Source of the DNA: Ectothiorhodospira haloalkaliphila ATCC 51935
GTDB taxonomy: Bacteria > Pseudomonadota > Gammaproteobacteria > Ectothiorhodospirales > Ectothiorhodospiraceae
NCBI RefSeq assembly: GCF_000633935.1
Contig: NZ_KK214998.1
Location: 12,356-76,355 of the forward strand
Reading direction: 5' to 3'
Length of the DNA: 64,000 nt
In this document: positions 1 to 8,157 of the stretch, one piece after another
Numbering within the stretch: the first letter of the stretch is position 1
Layout: the number at the start of each line of letters is the position of its first letter
The notes under the pieces: generated by a model
What the model was told of the DNA's origin: nothing
The model's database searches: none
Seen by the model: only the letters and a program-made list of their open reading frames with translations
Made by a program: the position numbers and the translations under genes

Positions 1-503
1 ACAATGTCGATGTACATGGACTGATTATAGCCCAACGCCATGGAATGAAAACAAAAAATTGATTTACATGGGTACATTTTCGACTAAAAATTGACCTACC
101 TCACCGAAAACTCGAACACCACCAGCGACTTACCAAGAACATGAGAATGGTTCGCGCTGAAACTTCAGGCTAGGCATGGAACACCATGCGAAGCTCAAGT
201 GAATCCAAGTGTAAAATTTCCAGACAGATGTGACAGGGTGTCATAGGTGATTCAGTCATCAACCCCTTTGCCGGCAAAGCGCCGGTTCGGTTGGCCCCTG
301 ATTTGCTGTGAGGGGCGATGCACGCACCTCCGTCGTCTGCGCTCAGTCTACTGGACAAAAGCCGTAACATGCGGCGTTGGCGAGGAGTCGACTTGTTTTG
401 CCTATATCTGCAGGGTCATACGTTCTGAATGGACCTCACAGTGGTAGACGGATGAGGTTAGTGCCTGATCCTGCTTTAAAGTGGGCGTACACGACACGCT
501 GGG
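1..503. other. Gene-free left edge, possible insertion-sequence end remnant
   Basis: No credible gene is seen; the short open frames here lack start signals and family features. The first 100 bases are clearly more AT-rich than the rest of the window and hold two near-copies of GATKTACATGG, at 9-19 and 61-71. Spaced repeats of this kind occur at the ends of some IS21-family elements, but no transposase is present, so this is at most a remnant or the edge of an element lying outside the window. A palindrome TTTGCCGGCAAA lies at 268-279. The rest up to the end of the efflux gene shows nothing recognisable. Confidence 0.35.
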
Positions 504-3500
504 TCACGTTTGCGTGGGGTCTTCCGCCACCGCTTCCAACTCGATGGCCATCTGCTCCAGCAAGGGCAGGCGCGGATCATCCGGCGCAAGCCGCCGGGCG
601 GCGCTCAGATAACGCCGCATCCTTGCCAGATAGCCCAGGTCCGCCCCGTAGGAGTTTTGCATGAACAGGGCCAGGGCCTGAGCGCTACACAGGTGGAATA
701 CCGGGCTTTGCGGCGCCTCCCGGGCGCCAGTCTCGAAGAGGCGGATGGCCGATTCGTATTTCGCCTCCGCGAGGGCGCGCTGGCCTTCGTTGTAGAGCTT
801 GCGCAGGGCCGGGTAGTTGACGATGGTGGCCAGTTGCTCATCGGCACTCTGCATGGGACGACCACTCAGGGCGCCCTGGCTGATCATCCGCAGCAGGCCT
901 CTAAAGGGCGAAGCACCGTCGTCCCCCAGCGCTTGCGGGAGGGGCAGAGCGGTGGCCTCCTGAGGGGCCGTGGGTCGAACGACCAGGCTGTACATGATGG
1001 GGATCACGAACAGGGTCAGCACGGTGGAGACCAGCAGACCCCAGACGATGGCGCTGGCCAGTGGCCCCCACATGAGGGATTGGCCGCCCAGTCCCACCGC
1101 TAGCGAGAACAGGCCCGCGATGGTGGTCACCGAGGTGATGATGATGGGGATGAAGCGACGCCGGGCGGCATAGAGCACCGCATGCATCAGGGGCATGCCG
1201 CCACGCAGTCGATCGTTGGCGGCGGAGATGAGGACAATGGCGTCGTTCACGGCGATACCCGCCAGGGCGACGACACCGTAAAGCGTGTATACGCTCAACG
1301 GTTGCTGACTGATCAACAGCCCGATCAGCACACCGGTAAGCGCCATGGGGACCACGGTGAGCACAATGAGCGGCTGGGCGTAACTGCGGAACTGGGTGCC
1401 CAGGATTAAATACACCAGCATCAGGCCCAGCAGGAAAAGCCACATCAGTGCCTCGATGCTCTCAACGATGTCGTCAAAATCGCCGGTGAAATCCAGGTCG
1501 ATGTTGGGATGCAGGCTGGCGTAGCGGTTATTCCATTCCCGCTGGATGGCGCGATGTACGCTGGCGGCATCTGTCACGGATTCGTCCAGTTCGGATTCCA
1601 CTGTGATGGCGCGCCTCAGGTTGAAGTGGCGGATGTTGCCTTCGGCCCGGATGATTTCATGATCCACCAGTTGTCCCAACAGGATCGGGCGCCCGTCGGG
1701 CACGCTGATGGGGGTATCGAGGAAGCGCTCGATGTCTTCCACCGCCTTCACCTGGGCGCGCACGCGCACACCAATGCGTTCGCCACGATCCCGCATGGAT
1801 GCGACCACTTCGCCATCCGTGAGGAGTCGCAGATCCCGTATGACATGGCCCGGATCCAGGCCAGCGCGCAGGATGGCATCCGGGTTGAGACGAACGGACA
1901 ATTCCATGCCGCCGGCATAGGCGTCGTCCACCACATCATAGGTGCCGCGAATATCCCGGAGGATGCCCATGACACGGTCCGCTGCCACGCGAATGTCCTG
2001 CAGATCGTTGCCTCTTACCTTCACACTGACCGGGCGTCCCATAGGAGGGGCGCCGGCGATGCGGCGTTCCATCCAGATGGACTCCGGGCCTGGCACCCGC
2101 GCTGCGGCTTCGCGGACGGCTTCAATGATGTCGTCCACATCCCGGCCCGTCCGGGTTTGCGGATGTAGGCTCACCTGGATCTGACCCTTGGCGGCGCCGA
2201 ACAGGCTCTCCGCGTTGGTGAACTGAATGCCTGCATAGCTGGCCCTGGAACGCAGTTCGCCCTCCCGGAATTCGTCGGCGATGGCTGATTCTACCGCCAG
2301 GGTGGTGGACAGGCTTTTCCCCAGCGGTGTGCCCGCGGGCATTTCCACATTCACGAAGAACAGTCGGGCTGAATCTGTGGCGAAGAATTCGGTCCGGATT
2401 AGCCCCAGGGCCACGAACGCGAGCGCCAGGACCAGCAGGCCGGTGAACAGGCTCAACGTCGTCTTGGGGCGCCGTAGGGCCTTGGTCAGCACTCGTCCAT
2501 AGCGCACCCGCGCCCTTCGGACCAGTCTGGATCGCAGGCGACCGGAGCGGGAGAATCGATCCGCTTGGGGGCGGGAGGCGGCGATATGGCTGGGCAGGAT
2601 CCAGAAGGCTTCCACCAGGCTGAGCACCAAAGCCACAGCGACCACGATGGGGGCAACCTTCATGAACTCGCCCAGCACGCCTGGTACGAGCATCAGGGGC
2701 AGGAAGGCTGCGATGGTGGTGAGGACGGCGGCGGTGACCGGAGCGGCCACCTCGCGCAGTGCGTCCATGGCCGCGTCCATGGCGGACATGCCCTCCTGGA
2801 GTCGTCGGTGGATCGCCTCGGCCACCACCACTGTATCATCCACCAGCATGCCCAGCACGATCATCAGGCCGAGCAAAACGATCACGTTGAGCGTCTGTCC
2901 GATCAGCCCGAGAAACAGGAAGGTGCCGGCAATGACGAACACCAGGCTGAAGCAGGTGGCAAAGGCGATGCGTGAGCCCAGGAGCAGCCAAGTGGTGATG
3001 AGTACCAGTAGCAGGCCGATGGCCGCATTGCGCTGCATGGTGCCGATAGCTTGACGGGTGACCAAGGTCTGGTCGTCCAGTAACACCATCTGAACGCCGG
3101 TGATGGGGCTGGCGCGTTCATTGTAATCGGTCAGGTAATCGCGAATCCGGTCGAGGAATTCCAGTTCATTGGCATCGTCCTGCTTGAAGACCGGCAGCAG
3201 GACGGCGGGGCCGCCCAGGTAACGGGCCAGGTCATCGGCGTCTTCTCGTCCACGTACCACCTCGGCAACGCTGCGCAGGGGGATTTCCCCATGTGCCGAG
3301 AGCAGGGGTATGTCGGCCAGATATTCAGGGTCATTTTCCGTGCCTTGCAGACGCACCAGCCACTCCTGATCTCCCAGGCCCACAGTGCCCGCCGCCAGGT
3401 CACGGAAATAGGTGCTCACGGTCTGTGCCAGGGTCGAGGGGGTGAGCCCCAGGCCCACCAGTTCATCTGGATCGAAAAGCACCTGGAGTTCAGGGTCCCT

Positions 3501-4034
3501 AAGTCCCACAGGTTCAACCCGATCTGTGCCGGACAGCCTTTCCAGGTCCTGCTGGATTCGCTGCGCCTGAAAGCGCAGATTCTCATCATCATCCAGCCCA
3601 ACCACGGCGATCATGGTGGTGGGGTAGGCATTGGCACTGCTGACGGTGGTGATCGTGGGTCGGCGTGCCTCGTCGGGCAGATCACCCTCCACATTCTGGA
3701 TTTCACGATGAAGATCGTTGATGCGCTCATCCACCTCACGCTCGCTCATGTCTTCCAGGCGCAACATGATGAGCGACACGTCCCGTTGGCTGATACTGGA
3801 AATGAAGCGGATATCGGGGACACGCTCTACCGCTTCCTCCAGAACATCAGTGACCTGCCGCTCCACATCCGCGGCGGAGGCTCCGGGCATGATGGTCTGA
3901 ATGTTTACCCAGTTGAGGTTGACGGTCGGGTCCTGCTGTCTGGGTAACTGGAAATACGAGACGACGCCAATGATCAGGATGGCGAGAAATATTGCGTTGG
4001 CAAGAAAGTGGTTTTCCAGGAAGCGGCGATACAT
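504..4034 (-). CDS. RND-family efflux permease with C-terminal TPR-like extension
   Basis: Inner-membrane proton-driven exporter of the hydrophobe/amphiphile RND family, the pump of a tripartite efflux system. The usual plan is visible: TM1 at residues 10-30, a periplasmic porter domain, a TM block around 340-480 with the paired acidic motif GMLVDDTVVV in TM4, a second periplasmic half, and a final TM block with AGIAVNDAIVL. At 1176 residues it is 120-140 longer than typical. The excess is a C-terminal tail after the last TM (about 1035 onward) whose segment LYNEGQRALAEAKYESAIRL looks like a TPR helix pair; it should face the cytoplasm. It begins 12 bases after the adaptor gene, with a CCGAGG ribosome-binding site, so the two form an operon. 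Substrate cannot be read from sequence. Confidence 0.93.
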   Translation of the reverse strand: MYRRFLENHFLANAIFLAILIIGVVSYFQLPRQQDPTVNLNWVNIQTIMPGASAADVERQVTDVLEEAVERVPDIRFISSISQRDVSLIMLRLEDMSEREVDERINDLHREIQNVEGDLPDEARRPTITTVSSANAYPTTMIAVVGLDDDENLRFQAQRIQQDLERLSGTDRVEPVGLRDPELQVLFDPDELVGLGLTPSTLAQTVSTYFRDLAAGTVGLGDQEWLVRLQGTENDPEYLADIPLLSAHGEIPLRSVAEVVRGREDADDLARYLGGPAVLLPVFKQDDANELEFLDRIRDYLTDYNERASPITGVQMVLLDDQTLVTRQAIGTMQRNAAIGLLLVLITTWLLLGSRIAFATCFSLVFVIAGTFLFLGLIGQTLNVIVLLGLMIVLGMLVDDTVVVAEAIHRRLQEGMSAMDAAMDALREVAAPVTAAVLTTIAAFLPLMLVPGVLGEFMKVAPIVVAVALVLSLVEAFWILPSHIAASRPQADRFSRSGRLRSRLVRRARVRYGRVLTKALRRPKTTLSLFTGLLVLALAFVALGLIRTEFFATDSARLFFVNVEMPAGTPLGKSLSTTLAVESAIADEFREGELRSRASYAGIQFTNAESLFGAAKGQIQVSLHPQTRTGRDVDDIIEAVREAAARVPGPESIWMERRIAGAPPMGRPVSVKVRGNDLQDIRVAADRVMGILRDIRGTYDVVDDAYAGGMELSVRLNPDAILRAGLDPGHVIRDLRLLTDGEVVASMRDRGERIGVRVRAQVKAVEDIERFLDTPISVPDGRPILLGQLVDHEIIRAEGNIRHFNLRRAITVESELDESVTDAASVHRAIQREWNNRYASLHPNIDLDFTGDFDDIVESIEALMWLFLLGLMLVYLILGTQFRSYAQPLIVLTVVPMALTGVLIGLLISQQPLSVYTLYGVVALAGIAVNDAIVLISAANDRLRGGMPLMHAVLYAARRRFIPIIITSVTTIAGLFSLAVGLGGQSLMWGPLASAIVWGLLVSTVLTLFVIPIMYSLVVRPTAPQEATALPLPQALGDDGASPFRGLLRMISQGALSGRPMQSADEQLATIVNYPALRKLYNEGQRALAEAKYESAIRLFETGAREAPQSPVFHLCSAQALALFMQNSYGADLGYLARMRRYLSAARRLAPDDPRLPLLEQMAIELEAVAEDPTQT

Positions 4035-4046
4035 GAGGGGCCTCGG

Positions 4047-5093
4047 TCAGCGCTCGATGATGCGCACGGGGTCGCCGTCGCGCAGGCCGAAGCGTCCGTC
4101 GAAGATGAGTCTTGCTTCATCAGGGAGATCCAGGGGCGGCGGTTGCCCTTCCCGAACGCCGGGGGTCGAGATGAATCGTGCCTGACCCTCCTCTTCCACG
4201 AATACGCCCAACATGTCATCCCGACGCACCAGCAGATCGGCCGGGGCATGGCGCCGATCCGACACCCATTCGATCCGCCCCACCTGGCCGGGGCGGGCGG
4301 CCTCTTCGGTGAACACGAAGCGTACATCCACGCTGCGCAGTCGTTGATCAACCATGGGAGAGATGGCACGCAACTCCACCGGGTAATGCTCACCCGCTGC
4401 CACAAAACGGATGGATCCAGCGGCTTCAAGGGCGGGTAGGTCCCGTTGCTGAATGTCGCCGCTCACTTCCAGGTCCCGGGCGTCGAGAATCCGGGCGATG
4501 GGGGTGCCTGCCTGAACCAGTTCACCCGTGCTGGCCAGTCGTTCGATAACCACCGCATCGAACGGGGCCCTGATCTGGCAATGATTGACGCGTCGCTGGG
4601 CAGCACGACTCGCGGCCTCCAGACGCAAAACCTCGGCGCGGGTGCGTGAGGCCTGAGCCTGCCGTTCGTTTAGCACCTCAGCAGATACTGCTTGACGGCG
4701 AGCCAGTTCCTGAGCCCGCTCAAGCTGAAACTGAGCGAATTCAGCGTCGGCCCGCGCTGCCTGCGTCATGGCCCTTGCCTGCTGCAGGTCCAGGGCATGC
4801 TCGTCGCAGTCCAGTCGCGCCAGTAAGGCCCCGGACTCGATCTCATCACCGACGCGCACCGGCATCTCCTGCACGACTCCATGGATCTCGGCGCTCACGC
4901 GGGTGTCGTTCAGGCTGATGGTGGTGGCCGGCGCACTGCGCACGGGGTAAAAGCCCACTGCCTCCAGGGTTCGGATGGTCACCGGTCGTGGGTCCGCCCC
5001 GGGGGCTGCTTGGGGTAGGGCCAGCAGGCACAGCAACAGCACCAGAGAGCCTGATATCCGCGGCCTGAACCCGGCGTATTGAACTGTCCGCAT
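4047..5093 (-). CDS. RND efflux periplasmic adaptor (HlyD/MFP family)
   Basis: Membrane-fusion protein that should link the RND pump encoded just downstream to an outer-membrane channel. I chose the ATG at 5093 because it starts directly with a signal sequence ([10 protein letters not shown], then a leucine-rich core ending near AAPGA); the open frame extends further upstream without signal character. The order is typical: N-terminal beta-barrel/lipoyl half ([20 protein letters not shown]), a coiled-coil hairpin rich in Ala/Gln/Arg (about 95-160), the second lipoyl half ([20 protein letters not shown]) and a barrel domain. Length of 348 residues is normal. No outer-membrane channel gene is adjacent; the TolC-like gene at 21520-22824 is one possible partner. 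Confidence 0.9.
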   Translation of the reverse strand: MRTVQYAGFRPRISGSLVLLLCLLALPQAAPGADPRPVTIRTLEAVGFYPVRSAPATTISLNDTRVSAEIHGVVQEMPVRVGDEIESGALLARLDCDEHALDLQQARAMTQAARADAEFAQFQLERAQELARRQAVSAEVLNERQAQASRTRAEVLRLEAASRAAQRRVNHCQIRAPFDAVVIERLASTGELVQAGTPIARILDARDLEVSGDIQQRDLPALEAAGSIRFVAAGEHYPVELRAISPMVDQRLRSVDVRFVFTEEAARPGQVGRIEWVSDRRHAPADLLVRRDDMLGVFVEEEGQARFISTPGVREGQPPPLDLPDEARLIFDGRFGLRDGDPVRIIER

Positions 5094-5105
5094 GGCGCCC
5101 CTCGC

Positions 5106-5154
5106 GATCTGGCGAGATCTTTGGAATTGCCCCGGATGATACACCATCATCCGG
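5106..5154. promoter_or_regulatory. Two inverted repeats in the divergent efflux/rfbB region
   Basis: The 212-bp space between the divergently transcribed adaptor gene and rfbB holds two perfect inverted repeats: GATCT-GGCG-AGATC at 5106-5119 and CCGGATGAT-ACACC-ATCATCCGG at 5132-5154. Both lie within 65 bases of the adaptor start, where a local repressor would bind. No regulator gene is adjacent, so the binding protein is unknown. The second could also fold as an RNA hairpin in the adaptor leader. Confidence 0.4.
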
Positions 5155-5305
5155 TTCGCGCACGGTTGTTGGTCTTGCATCCTTGCTGCGGGTGTTCAGT
5201 GGCATTATGTTCGGTGGAGCGGCGCATCGTTTTGCCGCTGCTCAGCACATACGACAGAGTGACCCGATATTGTCGAAAACAGATAGCCCTCACACCGCAT
5301 CACCC

Positions 5306-6358
5306 ATGACCCTGCTGATCACAGGGGGCGCGGGATTCATCGGTTCCGCCGTGGTGCGCCACTTGATCCAAAAAACACCGCATACCGTGGTGAATCTGGA
5401 TTGCCTGACCTATGCGGGCAACCCGGACTCGGTGGCAACGGTGGCCAAGGACCCACGATATTTCTTCGAGCCCGTGGATATCTGCGATGTGGAGCAGGTC
5501 CAGCGGGTCTTCTCGAAGCACCGACCGGATCGGGTGATGCACCTGGCGGCCGAGTCGCACGTGGACCGCTCCATCGAGGGGCCCGCGGCCTTCGTACAGA
5601 CAAACGTGGTCGGAACGCAGGTCTTGCTGGAGGTGGCCCGCCGCTACTGGGGTGACCTGAACGCTCCGGCGCAGTCTGCTTTCCGCTTCCATCATGTATC
5701 CACCGACGAGGTCTATGGCAGCCTGGGGCCCGAGGGCTTCTTCACCGAGGACACGCCCTACCAGCCCAACTCTCCCTACTCAGCCAGCAAGGCGGCGTCC
5801 GATCATCTGGTGAGGGCCTGGCATCACACGTACGGGCTTCCCGTAGTGACTTCCAATTGCTCCAACAACTATGGCCCTTACCAATTCCCGGAAAAGCTCA
5901 TTCCGCACATGATCCTCAATGCCCTGGCGGGCGAACCACTGCCTGTCTATGGCGACGGTGCCAATGTTCGGGATTGGCTATACGTGGAGGATCATGTGGA
6001 AGCGCTGATGGTGGTTCTGTTCAAGGGGAGGGTGGGAGATACCTATAACATCGGTGGGCACAACGAGCGCAGCAACCTGGAGGTGGTCAATGCGCTGTGC
6101 GACCTCCTGGATGATCGACTGCCCGATGCCCCGGCAAGACCGCACCGGTCGTTGATCCAGTTTGTCCAGGATCGGCCGGGGCATGATCGCCGCTATGCCA
6201 TTGACGCCGGCAAGATCCAGCGGGAACTGGGCTGGACGCCGCAGGAAACCTTCGATTCGGGGCTGTCCCGCACGGTGGACTGGTATCTGGAAAACCGACC
6301 CTGGTGGGAGCGGGTACTGTCGGGGGCCTATCGCCTGGAGAGACTGGGTGGACAGTAG
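5306..6358 (+). CDS. rfbB: dTDP-glucose 4,6-dehydratase
   Basis: Converts dTDP-glucose to dTDP-4-keto-6-deoxyglucose, the second step of dTDP-deoxysugar synthesis. The protein is an extended short-chain dehydrogenase: an N-terminal NAD-binding GGAGFIGS motif directly after the start, the substrate-binding [11 protein letters not shown] segment, and the catalytic [12 protein letters not shown] motif. I chose the ATG at 5306 because [13 protein letters not shown] is the normal N-terminus; the frame is open further upstream but that part does not resemble the family. Length (350 residues) is typical. First gene of an rfbB-rfbA-rfbC run. A weak possible promoter is TTGCTG at 5183 and TATGTT at 5206. 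Confidence 0.95.
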   Translation: MTLLITGGAGFIGSAVVRHLIQKTPHTVVNLDCLTYAGNPDSVATVAKDPRYFFEPVDICDVEQVQRVFSKHRPDRVMHLAAESHVDRSIEGPAAFVQTNVVGTQVLLEVARRYWGDLNAPAQSAFRFHHVSTDEVYGSLGPEGFFTEDTPYQPNSPYSASKAASDHLVRAWHHTYGLPVVTSNCSNNYGPYQFPEKLIPHMILNALAGEPLPVYGDGANVRDWLYVEDHVEALMVVLFKGRVGDTYNIGGHNERSNLEVVNALCDLLDDRLPDAPARPHRSLIQFVQDRPGHDRRYAIDAGKIQRELGWTPQETFDSGLSRTVDWYLENRPWWERVLSGAYRLERLGGQ

Positions 6359-6414
6359 GCCCAGCGTGGCAAGCGGGTATGCAGGAACACATTCATTGAT
6401 GATGGAGACAAGGC

Positions 6415-7329
6415 ATGGCGGCGCAACATCACGAAGAAACCACGGGCGGGGCACGGCGGGGCATCATACTGGCTGGTGGTTCGGGCACTCGTCTGTATCC
6501 GGTCACTCAGGCTGTGTCCAAGCAACTCCTGCCCATTTACGACAAACCCATGATCTACTACCCGCTGAGTGTGCTGATGCTCTCGGGCATTCGGGAAATC
6601 CTGATCATTTCCACGCCGCAGGACACGCCCCGCTTCGAGCAATTGCTGGGTGATGGCGGCCAATGGGGCCTGGAGATCTCCTATGCGGTGCAACCCAGGC
6701 CTGAGGGCATCGCTCAGGCCTTTCTCATCGGAGAAACCTTTCTGGCCGGGCGGCCGTGTGCGCTTATTCTGGGTGACAACGTGTTCTATGGGCAGGATCT
6801 CAGTGCACAGTTGCGTCGTGCCGCGAGTCGGGAAACGGGCGCCACCGTCTTCGCTTATCCGGTACGTGACCCGGAGCGCTATGGGGTGCTGGAGTTTGAC
6901 GCAGCGGGGAAGGTGCTCAGCATCGAGGAAAAGCCGGCCAGGCCCAAGAGCCGTTATGCGGTGACCGGCCTGTATTTTTATGATGAGCAGGTGGTGTCAC
7001 ATGCCCGGGCGCTGACACCCTCGGCGCGGGGGGAACTGGAGATCACCGACCTCAATTGTCGTTACATGGAGGCCGGTACCCTGTCGGTGGAGCTCTTCGG
7101 TCGCGGCTTGGCCTGGCTGGATACGGGCACTCACGAATCCCTGCTGGAGGCGTCCACCTTTGTGGAAACGCTGGAGAAGCGGCAGGGGTTGAAGGTGGCC
7201 TGTCCCGAGGAGATTGCCTTTCGCCGGGGCTATATCGATCTGGATCAACTGAAGACCCTGGCCGCCCGGTTGGGGAAGAGCAGCTACGCGGATTACCTGC
7301 ATCGCATTGCCCACGAGAGGGTATTCTGA
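6415..7329 (+). CDS. rfbA: Glucose-1-phosphate thymidylyltransferase
   Basis: Couples dTTP and glucose-1-phosphate to give dTDP-glucose, the first step of the dTDP-sugar pathway. The nucleotidyltransferase signature [16 protein letters not shown] is near residue 15, followed by [18 protein letters not shown] and the LGDNVFYG metal/substrate segment near 120. Length of 304 residues is slightly above the usual 290, due to about ten extra N-terminal residues ([15 protein letters not shown]) that may be real or indicate a later start. It follows rfbB by 56 bases and overlaps the rfbC start by one base. Confidence 0.95.
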   Translation: MAAQHHEETTGGARRGIILAGGSGTRLYPVTQAVSKQLLPIYDKPMIYYPLSVLMLSGIREILIISTPQDTPRFEQLLGDGGQWGLEISYAVQPRPEGIAQAFLIGETFLAGRPCALILGDNVFYGQDLSAQLRRAASRETGATVFAYPVRDPERYGVLEFDAAGKVLSIEEKPARPKSRYAVTGLYFYDEQVVSHARALTPSARGELEITDLNCRYMEAGTLSVELFGRGLAWLDTGTHESLLEASTFVETLEKRQGLKVACPEEIAFRRGYIDLDQLKTLAARLGKSSYADYLHRIAHERVF

Positions 7330-7874
7330 TGGAGATCATACCCACGCCGATTTCGGATCTGTATGTATTTGAGCCGCGGGTTTTCGGCGATGATCGGGGG
7401 TTTTTCTTCGAGAGCTATAACGCGAGGGCTTTCGAGAGGGCCACGGGCCGCCGGCCGGAGTTTGTTCAGGACAACCATTCCCGGTCCCGCCGCGGTGTCT
7501 TGCGCGGGTTGCACTACCAACTGGGTTGTCCGCAGGGCAAGCTGGTGAGGGTGGCCCATGGTGTCGTCTTCGATGTGGCCGTGGATCTGCGGCGATCCTC
7601 GTCCACCTTTGGCCGGTGGTTCGGTGTTGAATTGTCGGGTGACAATAAGCGGCAGTTCTGGGTGCCGGAAGGCTTTGCCCATGGTTTTCTGGTGCTGTCG
7701 GAGAGCGCGGACTTTTTGTACAAGACCACTGACTTTTACGCCCCCGAGGAGGAGCGGTGCATCCGGTTCGATGACCCGGACCTGGGGGTCGACTGGCCAG
7801 CCGTGGATGCTGTCAATCTGTCCGACAAGGATCGGGCCGGGGCGCTCTTTCGCGAGGCCGAGGTGTTTTCGTGA
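7329..7874 (+). CDS. rfbC: dTDP-4-dehydrorhamnose 3,5-epimerase
   Basis: Epimerises dTDP-4-keto-6-deoxyglucose at C3 and C5 on the route to dTDP-L-rhamnose. Typical cupin family features: an early FEPRVFGDDRGFFFESYN block, QDNHSRSRRGVLRGLHYQ with the catalytic His region, and GFAHGFLVLSESADFLYK. The ATG at 7329 overlaps the rfbA stop by one base (TGATG), indicating translational coupling. The 181-residue length is standard. The usual fourth enzyme, RfbD reductase, is not found beside it or elsewhere in the window, so the end product (rhamnose or another dTDP sugar) is uncertain. Confidence 0.95.
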   Translation: MEIIPTPISDLYVFEPRVFGDDRGFFFESYNARAFERATGRRPEFVQDNHSRSRRGVLRGLHYQLGCPQGKLVRVAHGVVFDVAVDLRRSSSTFGRWFGVELSGDNKRQFWVPEGFAHGFLVLSESADFLYKTTDFYAPEEERCIRFDDPDLGVDWPAVDAVNLSDKDRAGALFREAEVFS

Positions 7875-8157
7875 GCCAGGGTATTGGTGCGTCGGGCTTG
7901 GTTGCAGGTTGCGTGGTCATTGTGTATCTGGAATCTGGAGCGCTGTAGCCATGCAGTGAGGCCTTCTTTACGGTGTTCCTCGCAGGCCTTTCGAGGCGTA
8001 TGCTCACATAACTGGATGAGAACCTCCTCACAGGATGCGGGACGCGGCCGGGATGGTTTCCCTATGGCATACGCCTTCGGTCGAGGAGTCCAACGAGAGC
8101 ATTTCAGAGGGCCTGGAAGGCCTGTCGGTCGATTGAGCAACACTTGAGGGTGTCACC

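Noticed and set aside
1-503. tRNA or attachment site at the AT-rich left edge
   Set aside because: No cloverleaf or T-loop consensus and no integrase gene were seen.
7875-8157. Small gene between rfbC and prsT (open frame 7884-8147)
   Set aside because: No start signal or recognisable family; composition suits an untranslated leader.
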